This document shows, in pieces, positions 12,027 through 21,960 of a stretch of 64,000 nucleotides of DNA. Under the pieces are notes generated by a model. That model did not search any database and was not told the DNA's origin. It saw nothing but the letters and a program-made list of their open reading frames with translations. Numbering within the stretch: position 1 is the stretch's first letter; each line of letters starts with the position of its first letter. Origin of the DNA: Vandiemenella viatica (Eukaryota > Arthropoda > Insecta > Orthoptera > Morabidae); assembly GCA_031002005.1 (NCBI GenBank), contig CM061920.1, positions 53,918,610 through 53,982,609 on the forward strand, written 5' to 3'. A program made the translations under genes and the position numbers.

Positions 12027-12326
12027 CAGTGGCGGATCCAGGAATTTTTCGAGCCGGGGCAAAAACTGTAGGAATGCCGCCCCTTGCAACATTATTTGCA
12101 GCTCCCATTTTTGCCGTCTGACCCCAAGTGTCGCCACCTCGATTGTCGGCCAAACACATTGTTGTCGCCGCCCGAGGTCAAACACATTGTTGTCGCCGCC
12201 CGGCGCCAGTGTACTAGTAGAGCTAAAAAAATCCGCGACTTAAATCGCCGCCCTTCAAACATGATTTTGCCGCCCCCTTGAAGTTGGCACCCCGGTGTAC
12301 ACCCCCCCCCCCCAGATCCGGCACTG
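12027..12326. mobile_element. hAT-type MITE nested in the larger hAT element
   Basis: The left end CAGTGGCGGATCCAG and the right end AGATCCGGCACTG are imperfect inverted repeats. The flanks ATTTTCAT (12019-12026) and GTTTTTAT (12327-12334) agree at six of eight positions, an aged hAT target duplication. The deleted sister at 36400-36440 runs across this point without the insert and so shows the empty site. Interior is C-rich and non-coding. Confidence 0.7.
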
Positions 12327-12422
12327 GTTTTTATTAAACGTTTAATCTGGGGGTCGATGAGAAGACAAATGTTCTATGAGGGGGTCGACGTGATAAAAAG
12401 TTTGGGGACCCCTGGTATAGAT

Positions 12423-12929
12423 GTAACAAGAAATGTTTAAGAGAATTTAAACTGTGCAAAGAAAAGATTGAATAAATGTTGTGTATTATGAGGAAAGAGA
12501 TGGATGATATTTTACGTAAAGGTAATGTGATCTATTAGAATAAGCAGTATTACACGGTCAGTGATAATAAATGTTCGAATAGTTTTGATTAATTTGAAAA
12601 ATAAGTAACGGGCAAACTAAGGATTCATGTAGTTATATTGTTTTATAAATAGCTAACTAAAGATGGTTAGAAAAGACTACAGCAGCGAGGTACGTTACAA
12701 AGTCTGCAACTTGTTCCTATTACGAGTTAGAGGCCTAAGACAGACAGCAGTATGCTGTGAAATCCTAAATACGTTGAAACATGATGGAAGACTTCTTCTT
12801 AGGAGACCACGCTATTAATGATGACTCCAGCAGTAGGAGTTTGACGGTTCTGTGTGCTGTGTCGATAAATTACGTTGTGCTACCCTTGGACAAATTTAGA
12901 ATCACTCTTGACAGAATATTATCTATTCA
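12423..12929. other. No recognisable feature
   Basis: AT-rich flank between the hAT element and a LINE tail; no supported frame. Confidence 0.35.
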
Positions 12930-13335
12930 GACATCGAAACTGACATCAAGAAAAGGCGAATGAAATTCTTTAGTCACCTTAAGAGTTTACCTGAAAACTG
13001 ATTGACAAAAAACATAATAGATTATGTAACTTCTCTTAAAAATGCTGCGCTGAATGAAATTCGGAAGGATCTTAAAAGTGCAAACATAGGAGCAATAGAC
13101 ATTCTTAGAAAGAGACACCTTCAGACACAAAGTAGACAATGGGAAGTTATAACTGAGCAACCAAAACAAAAACAATACAGAACAAAGTGGTCGGAAGGGC
13201 GCAAACAAGCTTTCTCGGAAAGAATGAAAGCGTATTGGTACAACAAGAACTCAAAGAAAACTTGATTGGGTCATTTGCTTAAAGTCTTCCATTTATTGGG
13301 AGAATTCGCCAATAGCAATAATAATAATATATAAA
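12930..13335 (+). mobile_element. LINE-C 3' fragment with (AAT)n tail
   Basis: After a frame break and one stop (KKRRMKFFSHLKSLPEN, stop, LTKNIIDYV), 13002-13265 is open and encodes the C-terminus of a LINE reverse transcriptase, with LNEIRKDLKSANIGAIDILR and KWSEGRKQAFSERMKAYW. The same protein end and 3' sequence (TTATTGGGAGAATTCGCCAA followed by AAT repeats) occur inverted at 59005-59740, so both are copies of one family. The 5' part is missing, as is usual for LINE insertions. Confidence 0.7.
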
Positions 13336-13559
13336 TTCTTTTTCGCATTGTTAGAACCTGGAAATACAGAAACGAAGATCAGACATGATTTGAAAGGTTT
13401 TCAGTGCAGCTATTTCCACCGGAATTTATACACGGCTTGGAAGCGCTCACATCTCACAAAGACCGCTTTGTGTGAAGTATGCTAGATTGCTTTGAATACC
13501 TGCTAAGACTGTGCAGTCATTATTATTATTATTTGTAGTATTAGAGGTTTATATTTGTT

Positions 13560-13770
13560 TTGTTTACGGCGATGACATTAGACGCGGAAAAAGACTGCAT
13601 GCAAGGCATGGCAAGTAATTCGTCCATAGCTTTTTTTGAAGGAACCATCCCACCATTAGCCTGGAGACCGTTTAGGAAAACATGGAAATCGATAATCTGG
13701 ATGGCCGGCCGGAGAGATCGAACCCGCGTCTTCTCGGATGCAAGCGCCGACCGTTGTGATAACTAGGGCG
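13560..13770 (-). mobile_element. SINE-A copy, diverged
   Basis: Minus-strand SINE-A body: GGTTCGATCTCTCCGGCC B-box region, CATCCAGATTATCG, TTTCCATG and the terminal GTCTAATGTCATCGCCG. It is more decayed than most copies here. Confidence 0.65.
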
Positions 13771-14076
13771 CTAATAACCTCAACGTTGACGTTCCCTAAA
13801 GCCCGAATAATAACAACAACAACAAACGTTGTGATAACGCTGGTTATACTGCTTTATACTGGGCTTGTACTTGCATCCGACTAACCCGTTATAAAGAGGG
13901 ACACCAAGTCGACAGCACAGGAGCGGATTTAATGTTGAATTTAAACTTCCCATTTATAGTGTCATGTTGATTATGTAAGCGAAGTGTGTTTCTATACCCA
14001 AGATTGGTTGGACCCTAGTGAAGGAGGCATACTAAGCCTATACCAGAGGTAGGACGGCCAGTTGCTTTGCCCCTTA

Positions 14077-14468
14077 GGGGGCATCCACAAATTACGTGAG
14101 GTGTTTTTCCGGATTTCTGGACCCCCCTCCCCCTGGTGAGATTTCGTGAGATCTGGCCGGACCCCCCCCCCCCCCCCCTCTGGTGAGATCTGGTCCGTGA
14201 GAACCCCCCCTACAAATCGCCCTGGAAACTTTTGTAGACCTTTTTTTTTAGGTCACACCCTAAATTTTTGACGAAATACCCTCCTAAAATCGACTTTGGC
14301 GCAAATTGTAGACCTTTTTTTTTTTTTGCTCTACTGTCCCCAAATTTTTCGCAAAATCTCACGTGAGATTTCCGTAGACCCCCCCCCCCTCCCCCCTGGT
14401 GAGATCTTGTGAGATTTCGCCGGACCCGCCCTCCCCCATTTCACCTTACGTAATTTATGGATGTCCCC
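14077..14468. mobile_element. MITE-B copy with TTA target duplication
   Basis: The ends are inverted repeats of about 27 bp (GGGGGCATCCACAAATTACG on the left and CGTAATTTATGGATGTCCCC on the right). TTA stands directly outside both ends (14074-14076 and 14469-14471), which fits PIF/Harbinger-type targets. The interior has C runs alternating with GGTGAGAT and TGTAGACCTTTTTT blocks, and encodes nothing. A longer relative lies at 28931-29697. Confidence 0.75.
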
Positions 14469-15050
14469 TTACCTAACCTAACCCAACTTGCAATCCTACC
14501 GGGTTAGGCCGGCTTACACTGTAAAAGATCTTTTGTCAAAGATCTTTTATAAAAGATTTATCATATTTATTTTATCAAAGATATTTTATGACATTTTATC
14601 AGGCCCATTACACTACATATAATTTTTCATCACAGCTCTCTGAAATGAATGAAGTAAACTTGTCTGCTTGTGCAGTACAGCTGTCACAATATGCATTTTG
14701 TTTTAGAAAAAGAAAAGAAGTAAACTTATTAGGGTTAGATCGTGAATTGCAAGACTTGATACGAAAAGAATTCATCAAAGTTTAGTGAAACATCTGCAAT
14801 GTGAGAACATGGCGCATTATAAAATTTATGTTCGAAGCTACAGTATAGGTCCAATAGATTCTTGCTGCAATATTTTCAAAGATTTCTAAATCAGAATTAT
14901 TAACCCTGAACCTAATGATATATACTATTGTGTGTCTATTTTTACGGTGTACTCAGTTGCTGGTGGCGGATCTGCGCCATTCTGCAGTGTACGAGTTACT
15001 CAGCGCATTCCCTCTACTATTATTCCAGAAACCTGTCAAGTGCTAGCTTC

Positions 15051-15290
15051 TTAATGCATTACTTTTCTTTTCACGTCATCCACAGTACAGCCTTCTTCCA
15101 TAGAACTAATTAACTTTGCAATCTTTGCGGGAGTGTCATCTTTTTTATTCCTGTTCATACAGTTTACATGTTTCTGATTGTACAACATTTCCTCCTGTTC
15201 ATACTCAGAAATCAAATTTTTCGTGGATTCGGCAGTGCTAACAAACTTCGGTAACTTCTCTTGCGCCAATTTCTTTGTTAACTTCGGGCG
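15051..15290 (-). pseudogene. MADF-like DNA-binding domain fragment
   Basis: The minus strand reads KLAQEKLPKF, then STKNLISEYEQEEMLYNQKH, NCMNRNKKDDTPAKIAKLIS and CTVDDVKRKVMH before a stop. The pattern 'LI..Y....LYN....Y.N...K..A...I' with a following 'V..K...LR' is that of the MADF (Adf-1/Myb-SANT-like) domain, a DNA-binding module of arthropod regulators and of some transposon accessory proteins. The third helix region breaks up beyond 15051. The block begins next to ATCTTTTATAAAATGTAT, a sequence like the element's own subterminal repeats. Whether it is a captured host exon or an element-encoded accessory protein cannot be told. Confidence 0.45.
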
Positions 15291-15367
15291 GAATGATGAA
15301 ATCTTTTATAAAATGTATTGACAACGTATATATATTTTATAAAGAAATCTTTTATAAAATATGCGGT

Positions 15368-15569
15368 TAACGTTCAGGCCTCGCATTCGGAAGAACACCG
15401 GTTCGAATCCCCGTCCGGGCATCCAGATTTGGGTTTTCCATGTTTTCCCAAATCACTCGAGGCGAATGCCGGGATTCTTCCTTTGAAAGGCCATGGCCGA
15501 ATTTCTTCTCGTTCCTTGTCCCCAGTCCCATCCCGCCTCTAATGACCTCGACGAGGCGTAATGCCATAA
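15368..15569 (+). mobile_element. SINE-A copy, well preserved
   Basis: Head GTTCAGGCCTCGCATTCGG, B-box GGTTCGAATCCCCG, then CATCCAGATTTGGGTTTTCC and the complete body to GACGAGGCGTAATGCC. This copy and those at 22781 and 57092 define the family in this window. Confidence 0.85.
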
Positions 15570-15699
15570 GAGAGGGAAAAAAAGATAGAATTAGACATGT
15601 TGGTGATTTTTTCTTTTTTTTTCGGCCCAGGTCCTTAGTTGCTATGATAACTGTTTTATGGGTTATGTTTCCGACTTGCAACTAAACAAATGCTTTTGA

Positions 15700-15742
15700 T
15701 GGCTGATGCGTTTGGTCTTTATTCAAGACATCTTCAGTGCCG
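15700..15742 (-). ncRNA. Degenerate hammerhead motif
   Basis: Minus strand: GGCA, CTGAAGA, T, stem II GTCTT/AAGAC, then CAAA in place of GAAA and CGCATC in place of CGCGTC, and a stem I strand AGCC. The G-to-C change in the core should abolish cleavage. It is the mirror copy of the motif at 16128. Confidence 0.5.
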
Positions 15743-16127
15743 TAGGTAAACATATATACACATACCAGTATATATACATATACAATGAAGTTATTTGATT
15801 TTTGTGCAGTTTTCTGATATTATATATGCATTAACACGTGTAAGTTCGTGTTTCCATACCAGCTACTATTCTAGCACTATCACTACTGTCCAAACATACC
15901 GCCACAGAACAGACACAGCTAATGACCACAGATTCGAAATAAGAAATAGTTCGACAACATGTATTCTCTGGCTCACGACTTTTGGATGTCAACAACAACA
16001 AAAAAGTTTATATACAGTTCGTGGCCGGTGAAATTCGCTAGAACGCAGCCTACAAAACTTTGGAGTGTGAAAATAATAGCTGGTATGGAAACACGAACTT
16101 GCGCGTGTTAATGCATGTATAAAAATG

Positions 16128-16170
16128 TGGCACTGAAGATGCCTTGAATAAAGGCGAAACGCGTCTGCCA
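16128..16170 (+). ncRNA. Hammerhead-type ribozyme motif, intact core
   Basis: Stem I TGGCA (16128-16132) pairs with TGCCA (16166-16170). The core CTGAAGA (16133-16139) is followed by one T, then stem II GCCTT/AAGGC, GAAA (16156-16159), CGCG and TC. All conserved core positions of a type I hammerhead are present. Helix III is reduced to the self-complementary CGCG, an arrangement thought to work best as a dimer. The pairing of both stems by different bases than in the 3378 copy is good evidence for selection on structure at some time. Confidence 0.65.
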
Positions 16171-16302
16171 TCAAAAGCATTTGTTTAGTTGCAAGTCGGA
16201 AACAAAGCCCATAAAACAGAATTAGACACATTACACTAAAATGTTTTACAAAATATCTTTTATCAAAGATCTTTGAAAAAGATGTTTTACAGTGTACAGT
16301 AA

Positions 16303-16804
16303 TTCCGGCCTTAAGGAGACTACAATTTAACGTGTAATCCGAACACCGGAAGCGTTTTGGCGTACTTGGCATTAAGCAGCAAAATGTGTCAGAGGTGAAG
16401 GTCTTTGAAAATGCCCACCGGAACAGGCCGTCGATTAGCTAACACAGCGAATGTTGCCTCTGTGTTGGTAGTCTGGTAGCGCGTGCTGTTGTGCGGTGGT
16501 AGGTCAGTGCCAGTGGTCCGCGGAACGGTAAATAGGGCAGACGGCTGGAATGCAGCCTCTCACTCAGGCAAGGCTGCCCGACCTCATCCGGGTTCACCCG
16601 TCACTACGCCAACCATTAAACTAAATCAAATACCACACATACAGATACCCAACGATGCAAGTAGCCAGCACACATTTTTTGTTCCCGGCATTTGGTAAAT
16701 CAACGCAAACAAACAATTATGTGCGAACAAGCTTGTCAGCCCGTCGAAAATGAGGGGTTGAATACAACGTTCTGACAATTTAATTCTTTGCAGTTGCTTA
16801 AATA
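16303..16804. other. No recognisable feature
   Basis: No supported gene. A copy of the 'GCAGTTGCTTAA...GAATTGTTATT' dispersed motif (see 18455-18985) ends this stretch near 16790-16822. Confidence 0.35.
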
Positions 16805-17460
16805 ACTGGAATTGTTATTCTTCTTCTCTTCGATTTCGGTCATCTAAGAACCACGCAAAGTAATCAAGAGCATTCATTTCGATAATACATTTCTTGACTT
16901 CCAATAGTTCTTCATTCTTTCACTTTGCTGTTTCCTCCTTTCTTTGGTTCATATGTTGTTTTTACATTTCCTCTTCTCCTTCTCTTGGAAACCCTTGAAA
17001 TTTTGGACCAATCTCCTAAAAGTTGCTTTATCTTGTATTATACCTTCTGTTATTCTGATCTCAAATACTATCCTTCTTTACTCCTTAGACCCACCGATTG
17101 CCTTTTTTACTTTAGTAAAAATGGTTGAAAATACTTTTTGTAAGTCTACTGTTATCCACTCTTATTATGTGACCAAAAAAACTGATTCTCTTCTTTCTGA
17201 TAGTGTCTAGCTTTATTTTAATTTCTTCTTCTTGGTACAGATCTTTATGCCTCCGGTGCTTAAACTTTCCTTTTTCAATTTTAAGTGGATCCCTAATTTT
17301 CTTCAAGATTTTCCTTCCCCTTTTCTCCGTCTCTTCTATTTCTCCAGTTATCATGGAGGACAAACATTCTGAGGCGTAGAGGCCTTCTGGTTTGATTACT
17401 GTGTTGCAATGTTTGATTCTAGTTTTCCTTGAAACATTCATCTTATTATATGTATCTTTA
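16805..17460 (-). mobile_element. LINE-C-type reverse transcriptase tail
   Basis: The minus strand from 17441 reads KTRIKHCNTVIKPEGLYASE, then EIEETEKRGRKILKKI and DTIRKKRISFFGHIIRV and RLTKSIF. These are the 'Y..V..P..LYASE.L' and 'R...F.GHI.R' blocks that follow the catalytic domain in many LINE enzymes. Several frame breaks follow to the left. Catalytic motifs are absent; 5'-truncated dead copy. Confidence 0.6.
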
Positions 17461-17502
17461 GTCAGTTGGTAGGTTTTTGCTCTTGATCAGTTTGCTTCCT
17501 TA

Positions 17503-17880
17503 GGGAGCGTGCATAAACCACGTAGCTCCATTTTGGCCTCCTATGAACCCCCTCCCCCCGCCCCCACGTAGCCCTACGTGGCTTTCACCTCTACCCTCCG
17601 CCTCTCCCCCACGTAGCTTTTTTCTTTTGATTCCAGAAGACATTTTGTTCTGTTTTCTCTTGTCAGACTATTGTAAATTACATAAGGAGATAAATAACTG
17701 AGGGAAATAAAAATTCACATGCTCTTAGGTGTTCTGTTCCTCATTTTAACTGTGAAAAATGTTATGAAAGGAAAGCTACGTGGCGTGGTTCGGAACCCCC
17801 CCTCCCCCCACGTAGCCCAGCGTAGCCTTCCAGCCAACCCCTCCCCCCTGTACAGAACCACGTAGTTTGTGCCCGCTCCC
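17503..17880. mobile_element. MITE-A copy, complete, TTA target duplication
   Basis: Ends GGGAGCGTGCATAAACCACG and CGTAGTTTGTGCCCGCTCCC are inverted repeats. TTA flanks both sides (17500-17502 and 17881-17883). The 378-bp interior has the CAGAAGACATTTTGTTCTG and GTCAGACTATTGTAAATTAC blocks of the family, in inverse orientation to the 3697 and 30342 copies. This copy supplies the empty site for the two insertions at 28138 and 28471. Confidence 0.8.
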
Positions 17881-17883
17881 TTA

Positions 17884-18454
17884 ACAAGACCATTCATCTG
17901 AATTACTTTACCCAGATATTTAAATTTATTGATCTTAAATAGTTATTACATAAACTCATAACCTTGATTTTGTAAACTTGTACCTTTCGGTTGTAGTTTA
18001 ATTAGCGATACAGTTGGAACTGTTACTGAATCACTGATGGCGTAAGTATGAAACCAATGAATTTAAAATTGAATTATGAACTGGAAACCGTATGCTATAC
18101 CGCGTAATATTAGTATCATTCCTGGTCCAGGTCCCATTCAGCACGATAAATATGGAACTACTTCCATCCTCATGGAATAATAACTTTAGTTACATGACGC
18201 TTATGAAGGCATCTTAAATTGTTTATAAAAGTAGAGTCATACTGATTTATGCTGTAACAAAATGTTTGTTGTCATTCTGGTCTTGGCTGTAGTTCAACCT
18301 AGCCACAGACTCCGCTAAGATTTCTATTCGAAAATCATAACTTATATCACCCACGTATGAATACATTCCCTGTACCGCGATCTAAATATGACCCGTTGGA
18401 ACTATTTAAATGCGGCTGAAATAGTGACATTAGTAATAAGAACAAACTAATAAT
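17884..18454. other. No recognisable feature
   Basis: AT-rich, non-coding. Confidence 0.35.
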
Positions 18455-18985
18455 TAATGTGTTAATTTGAGCGCAATACATACTTTAATTCAGTGTTTTG
18501 GCAGTTCATTTCTTCAAGTTTACAATAACAATGACATAGAATGTAGCGGACACATCTGCATCGGATATAAATACCTTGTCTAAAATATCGGGTTGTACGC
18601 AATGTTATGGCCGTTTCTTTCCTAGCAGTTGCTTAACTAGATACAATTGTTATTAAATTACGATCATCATAAAAATTATGTAATTAAGTAAATATTTCCC
18701 AATTTACTGTAAAAGCGATGTCTCTGGGCAGAGAGTATAAGGAGACATATACACTGACACTGACTGAATATAAATGAATATAAATAAATAGAAAGCCATT
18801 ATACTAAATATACTTTCGAAACTATTACACTCGGATAGGAGCTGCGCGCCCTCCGCCACAAACTTTTAGTGAATCGCGGAGTAATAATAAAACATTAATT
18901 AAAACGCAATACAGTACATACTTTTTTCAATATTATGGCAATTGATTTCTTGTCCATTGCTTAACCGAATGGAATTGTTATTAAT
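18455..18985 (+). repeat. Cluster of an unassigned dispersed repeat
   Basis: Three related stretches (about 18455-18540, 18597-18670, 18890-18985) share the order CGCAATACA, TACTT(T), TATGGCAATT-like, TTTCTT, GTTGCTTAAC and GAATTGTTATTAA. A further copy lies at 48565-48685 and a fragment at 16790-16822. No promoter boxes or inverted ends are apparent, so the repeat class is unknown. Confidence 0.45.
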
Positions 18986-18989
18986 AATG

Positions 18990-19050
18990 CGCCACAACCT
19001 CAATTGTGCAGTAACATCTTTGAAACCTCAATTTTGCAGTAACATCTTTG
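18990..19050 (+). repeat. Short tandem duplication, about 29-bp unit
   Basis: CCTCAATTGTGCAGTAACAT then CTTTGAAA is followed at once by CCTCAATTTTGCAGTAACAT then CTTTGG. Two units with one or two differences. Confidence 0.7.
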
Positions 19051-20049
19051 GCCGCAACTAGCCCTTTAGCGAAAGCTAGGTGCGTTACGGCAGCGTTACA
19101 ATCATGGCTACACCATCACCACGCTTGGAAGACAGTTCGTAAGTGACGAGCAAGAACGAAAAACTACGTTGGTATAGATACCGGTGATACATGTTCTTAA
19201 TCACCTAGGCGTATGATGGGGCAGTTTGCAATCACCTCCTCAAGGATAACACATCATCACAACTGTGTCAGACAGGTGGCGACACAGTCACTAGGATAAA
19301 CGCTCCACATCACACAAATGTTCTCTCTCCCTCCCCACTCATCTTGATTCACACCAGGTACCTATGATGTCTGCGTAGTCCATACGAAAAATATTACCTA
19401 GATGTCTTGGATAAATATGCAAGTCGTATACCATAACAAAGCATTTATTTAGTTGTAAGACGGTGGAACGATAGTCAAATTGTCAATGTGAATACAGTTG
19501 TTATTGCGACAGAAAAACAAGACATTAACAAAATGTGTTAAAGATGTGTTCTTTGTATCATATTTATTCAACTGATCTACATTATCGTTTGGTAAGGGAA
19601 GGACTTTAACTTGACCTGCATCTTAATACTTTAGCGCTGCAAATATTGTTACTAGTAATAAATATTTTATTACCTTCTTTCTCTTAACAAAGTAAATAAC
19701 AGCTATATTATCAGGAGACATTACCAGGTTTAATTGGCGGGTCATAAACGTGTAAGAACTCAATTCCAGGTACTTGTTTAAGTAACCTCAACAAAATGCG
19801 TATCGTTATACGTTGCACCTAAAAACAGAACCAGACCCTGTCACTACGCTTAAAACGAGTGGCACAACCTACACTGAATATACTCCCATTCTCTCAGGCC
19901 GCAGGTATTTTTTTAAATCGTTGGAGCTTAACGGCCCTACAACTAAATCGTTAGAAGATGGAAGGGCAAGTAAATTACGAAGGAACCATCTCGAGTCAGG
20001 CCGAATATGAAATTCGAATCCTCTCGAAGCCCTCAATTACCACGAACTA

Positions 20050-20052
<3 letters not shown>
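19051..20052. other. No recognisable feature
   Basis: Non-coding; short frames only. Confidence 0.35.

Positions 20053-20095
<43 letters not shown>
20053..20095 (+). repeat. Homopolymer of 43 T
   Basis: An uninterrupted T run of 43 bases. It sits at the upstream edge of a LINE-C fragment on the same strand. If it is the poly(A) tail of a minus-strand retrocopy, the copied sequence should lie to its right, which is not apparent. Confidence 0.9.
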
Positions 20096-20100
<5 letters not shown>

Positions 20101-20890
20101 TGCTCCATTCTATTGTTATAACACATCGCTCGACACAGTTTATGGCAAATATCAACTACTCACAGCAAAATCTTAAAATAAATAACGACGGAATATCTGA
20201 AACAGATTTCTTTAAATATCTTGCAGAATACTTGTCGAACAACACATTAGAAAAGGCCGCAATAAAATATAGAGTTAAAATGGAGAAAGCATTTGAGATA
20301 ACAAGAAATATATATATATATATTAAAAAATCAATGTCCTGGAATACAAAACTAAGGTTCCATCAAACAGTAATTAAACCAGATATACTTTATGCAGCAG
20401 AAACACTTTAGCTAAACAGAATTTGAAACCTCTTTTTCTCTAGTGTTCCAACACTAGAGAAAAATCTAAATGAGAATTGTGAGAAAAATATAAGAGCCTA
20501 AAATCAATAGTGAATCAGAATTCAAATTAAGATGAAACAAATAAAATATATTTTAAAACCGAAAAACTAACTGATCCAATCAGAAAAAGAAGACTACAAT
20601 TCTATGGGCATATACACAGAATGAATAACGAAACATTAACAGAACAGATTTTTGACTTCATAAACCGTTACAAATTCATACCTAAATCGTTCGAATAAAT
20701 AGAAAAAAATATGCAAGAGCCACAGAACACGCATCAGAGAGGAAACTCGAAAAACAGGTTTTCAGGAAAGAAGGAAAAACGTTAAACCATTGGAAGAAAG
20801 TGGACACAGGAAGAAAATGAAAGATACTCTGAGAGGGCACAACGAAGATTGAAGACAATTAAGCATCATCATAGTGAAGTTATCGTTCCC
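20096..20890 (+). mobile_element. LINE-C reverse transcriptase tail
   Basis: The frame from 20096 reads SETDFFKYLAEYLSNNTLEK, MEKAFEITRNIY, a short (AT)n expansion, then WNTKLRFHQTVIKPDILYAA and ETL before a stop. After frame breaks it continues DPIRKRRLQFYGHIHRMNNE and LTEQIFDF near 20590-20660. These blocks match the post-catalytic part of the LINE enzymes at 16805 and 59005. Inactive fragment. Confidence 0.6.
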
Positions 20891-21379
20891 TCTAAAAGGG
20901 TTATTTGAAGACAGAAAGATGGACATTTTTTCAACAACGAATGAATGGAGAAAACGTGTGTTCGTTTATCTTTTACAATCCACTTTATAACTTGTGTTCA
21001 AAACTGATTAAACTCGTCACTATTTTCTGCAGCTAGTAATCGAGTTATGCCAGATGTTCCAGCGGTTTACTTTTTTCAACCGCTAGGCTTTTCTCCAACA
21101 AAATATGCTTGTTTTCTCGCCGGCTGAGTTTTTATTTCGTTATTTATCCCGCTGTGTGAGATATTACATTCGAGAAAGGACGGCGCCCTTGATAATTATT
21201 TATATCTCTTTTTCTGCGATACTCTAAACTCAGCATCTGGATTTATGTTTTGCATATTCATGGAGCACATTTATTTCCACTGTCATTATTTCTTTGCGGG
21301 AACTTTCTTTTCGGCTTCTGCAGGCTCTTAGCACACTACTCCATCATTTGTTCTGCTTTCCAGCCATTTTGCATGGCGT

Positions 21380-21960
21380 CAACATATATTCATGCGGTTG
21401 CCCTTTAATACGAACATTCACATGGCGAGGGTTGCTTTACAGTTCATTAGATACTTGGTTTCTAATTCACTATTTAACCACAGTATATTTATATCTCCTG
21501 TCTCTCCTATACGTCTTATTTTGTATATTCTGCTTGTATCGTTCTGAAGTAAGGTTTTTATAAGACTATTTCCTTCGGAAAATTGTAACGGTCTATTTTC
21601 TTTCTCATTTCTCTTTTCTACACCGAAAAACCCTGCAATATTCCATTCTTTTTTGTTATAATTCTATGGTGGTCGAATTGCCCAGGATTTTCCTGAATCT
21701 CAAAAAACTAAATTATCTCTTAGAGTTCGGCATTAAGTTTCCTTATTTAATCCTCGTCTGCTTGAGAACTTGGCATATTTGCTTTACTAATGTGGTTGGT
21801 ATAGGCTTACTTTCTATCCTGAGAAAACCATTTATGTCACTAGACTGGGTTCCACTTTTCGTATTGATTAAAAATCTGACACCACTAATAACTCCTATCC
21901 TAACTGGCGTGTGTTTCCTACATAATCAAATTTAGGTTTCCTTCCAATTTGTAACCTCCA
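21380..21960 (-). pseudogene. LINE endonuclease domain remnant
   Basis: The minus strand reads GVISGVRFLINTKSG (about 21900-21850) and, further on, GFFGVEKRNEKENRPLQFSE, GNSLIKTLLQ and LNSELETKYLMNCKA (21650-21420). In the exonuclease-endonuclease-phosphatase fold of LINEs these correspond to 'GVGFLINKK', 'G..G.GERNERG..L..F.....L...NT.F' and 'DYILVNSEL'. The catalytic GDxN and SDH stretches are not preserved. It lies opposite in strand to the adjacent LINE-C tail, so it is a separate insertion. Confidence 0.5.

Larger units (their letters stand above)
8703..12414 (+). mobile_element. hAT transposon (ZBED5/SCAND3-like), nearly full length but broken
   Basis: The ends are perfect 11-bp inverted repeats, CAGGGGTCCCC on the left and GGGGACCCCTG on the right. 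Identical 8-bp target duplications GTATAGAT flank them (8695-8702 and 12415-12422), as expected for hAT elements. Both ends also carry repeated GGGGTCGA motifs just inside the TIRs, likely transposase binding sites. The interior encodes a degraded transposase (9901-11679). A SINE (9306-9497) and a smaller hAT MITE (12027-12326) have landed inside. A 660-bp deletion derivative lies at 35845-36504. Confidence 0.9.
15650..16222. mobile_element. Penelope-like inverted-repeat unit with a hammerhead in each arm
   Basis: Outer arms 15650-15752 and 16122-16222 are inverted copies (for example AAAGCATTTGTTTAGTTGCA, then AGTCGG, on one strand of each). Inner arms 15827-15870 and 16072-16114 are also inverted copies (TAGCTGGTATGGAAACACGA). 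Between them lies about 200 bp of unique sequence. Terminal repeats that occur in inverted as well as direct orientation, with hammerheads in them, are known for Penelope-like retroelements. No reverse transcriptase is present here. Confidence 0.55.
14517..16294. mobile_element. TIR element of unassigned superfamily, TA target
   Basis: The left end CACTGTAAAAGATCTTTT and the right end, read inverted, CACTGTAAAACATCTTTT match; the similarity continues patchily for about 90 bp through AAAGATCTTT repeats to a CATTACACTA/TAGTGTAATG block. TA flanks both ends (14515-14516 and 16295-16296). Inside lie a MADF-like coding fragment (minus, 15051-15290), a SINE-A copy and a Penelope-like inverted repeat. 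No transposase is recognisable, so the superfamily is open. Confidence 0.6.

Noticed and set aside
15367..15685. Open frames of 74 to 104 codons on both strands at 15.3-15.7 kb
   Set aside because: They are translations of the SINE-A copy and its flank; similar shadow frames appear at 22809, 51287, 53050 and 57088.
20007..20411. A 134-codon gene with a poly-Phe segment
   Set aside because: The Phe run is the T43 homopolymer; the remainder is the LINE-C reverse transcriptase tail.
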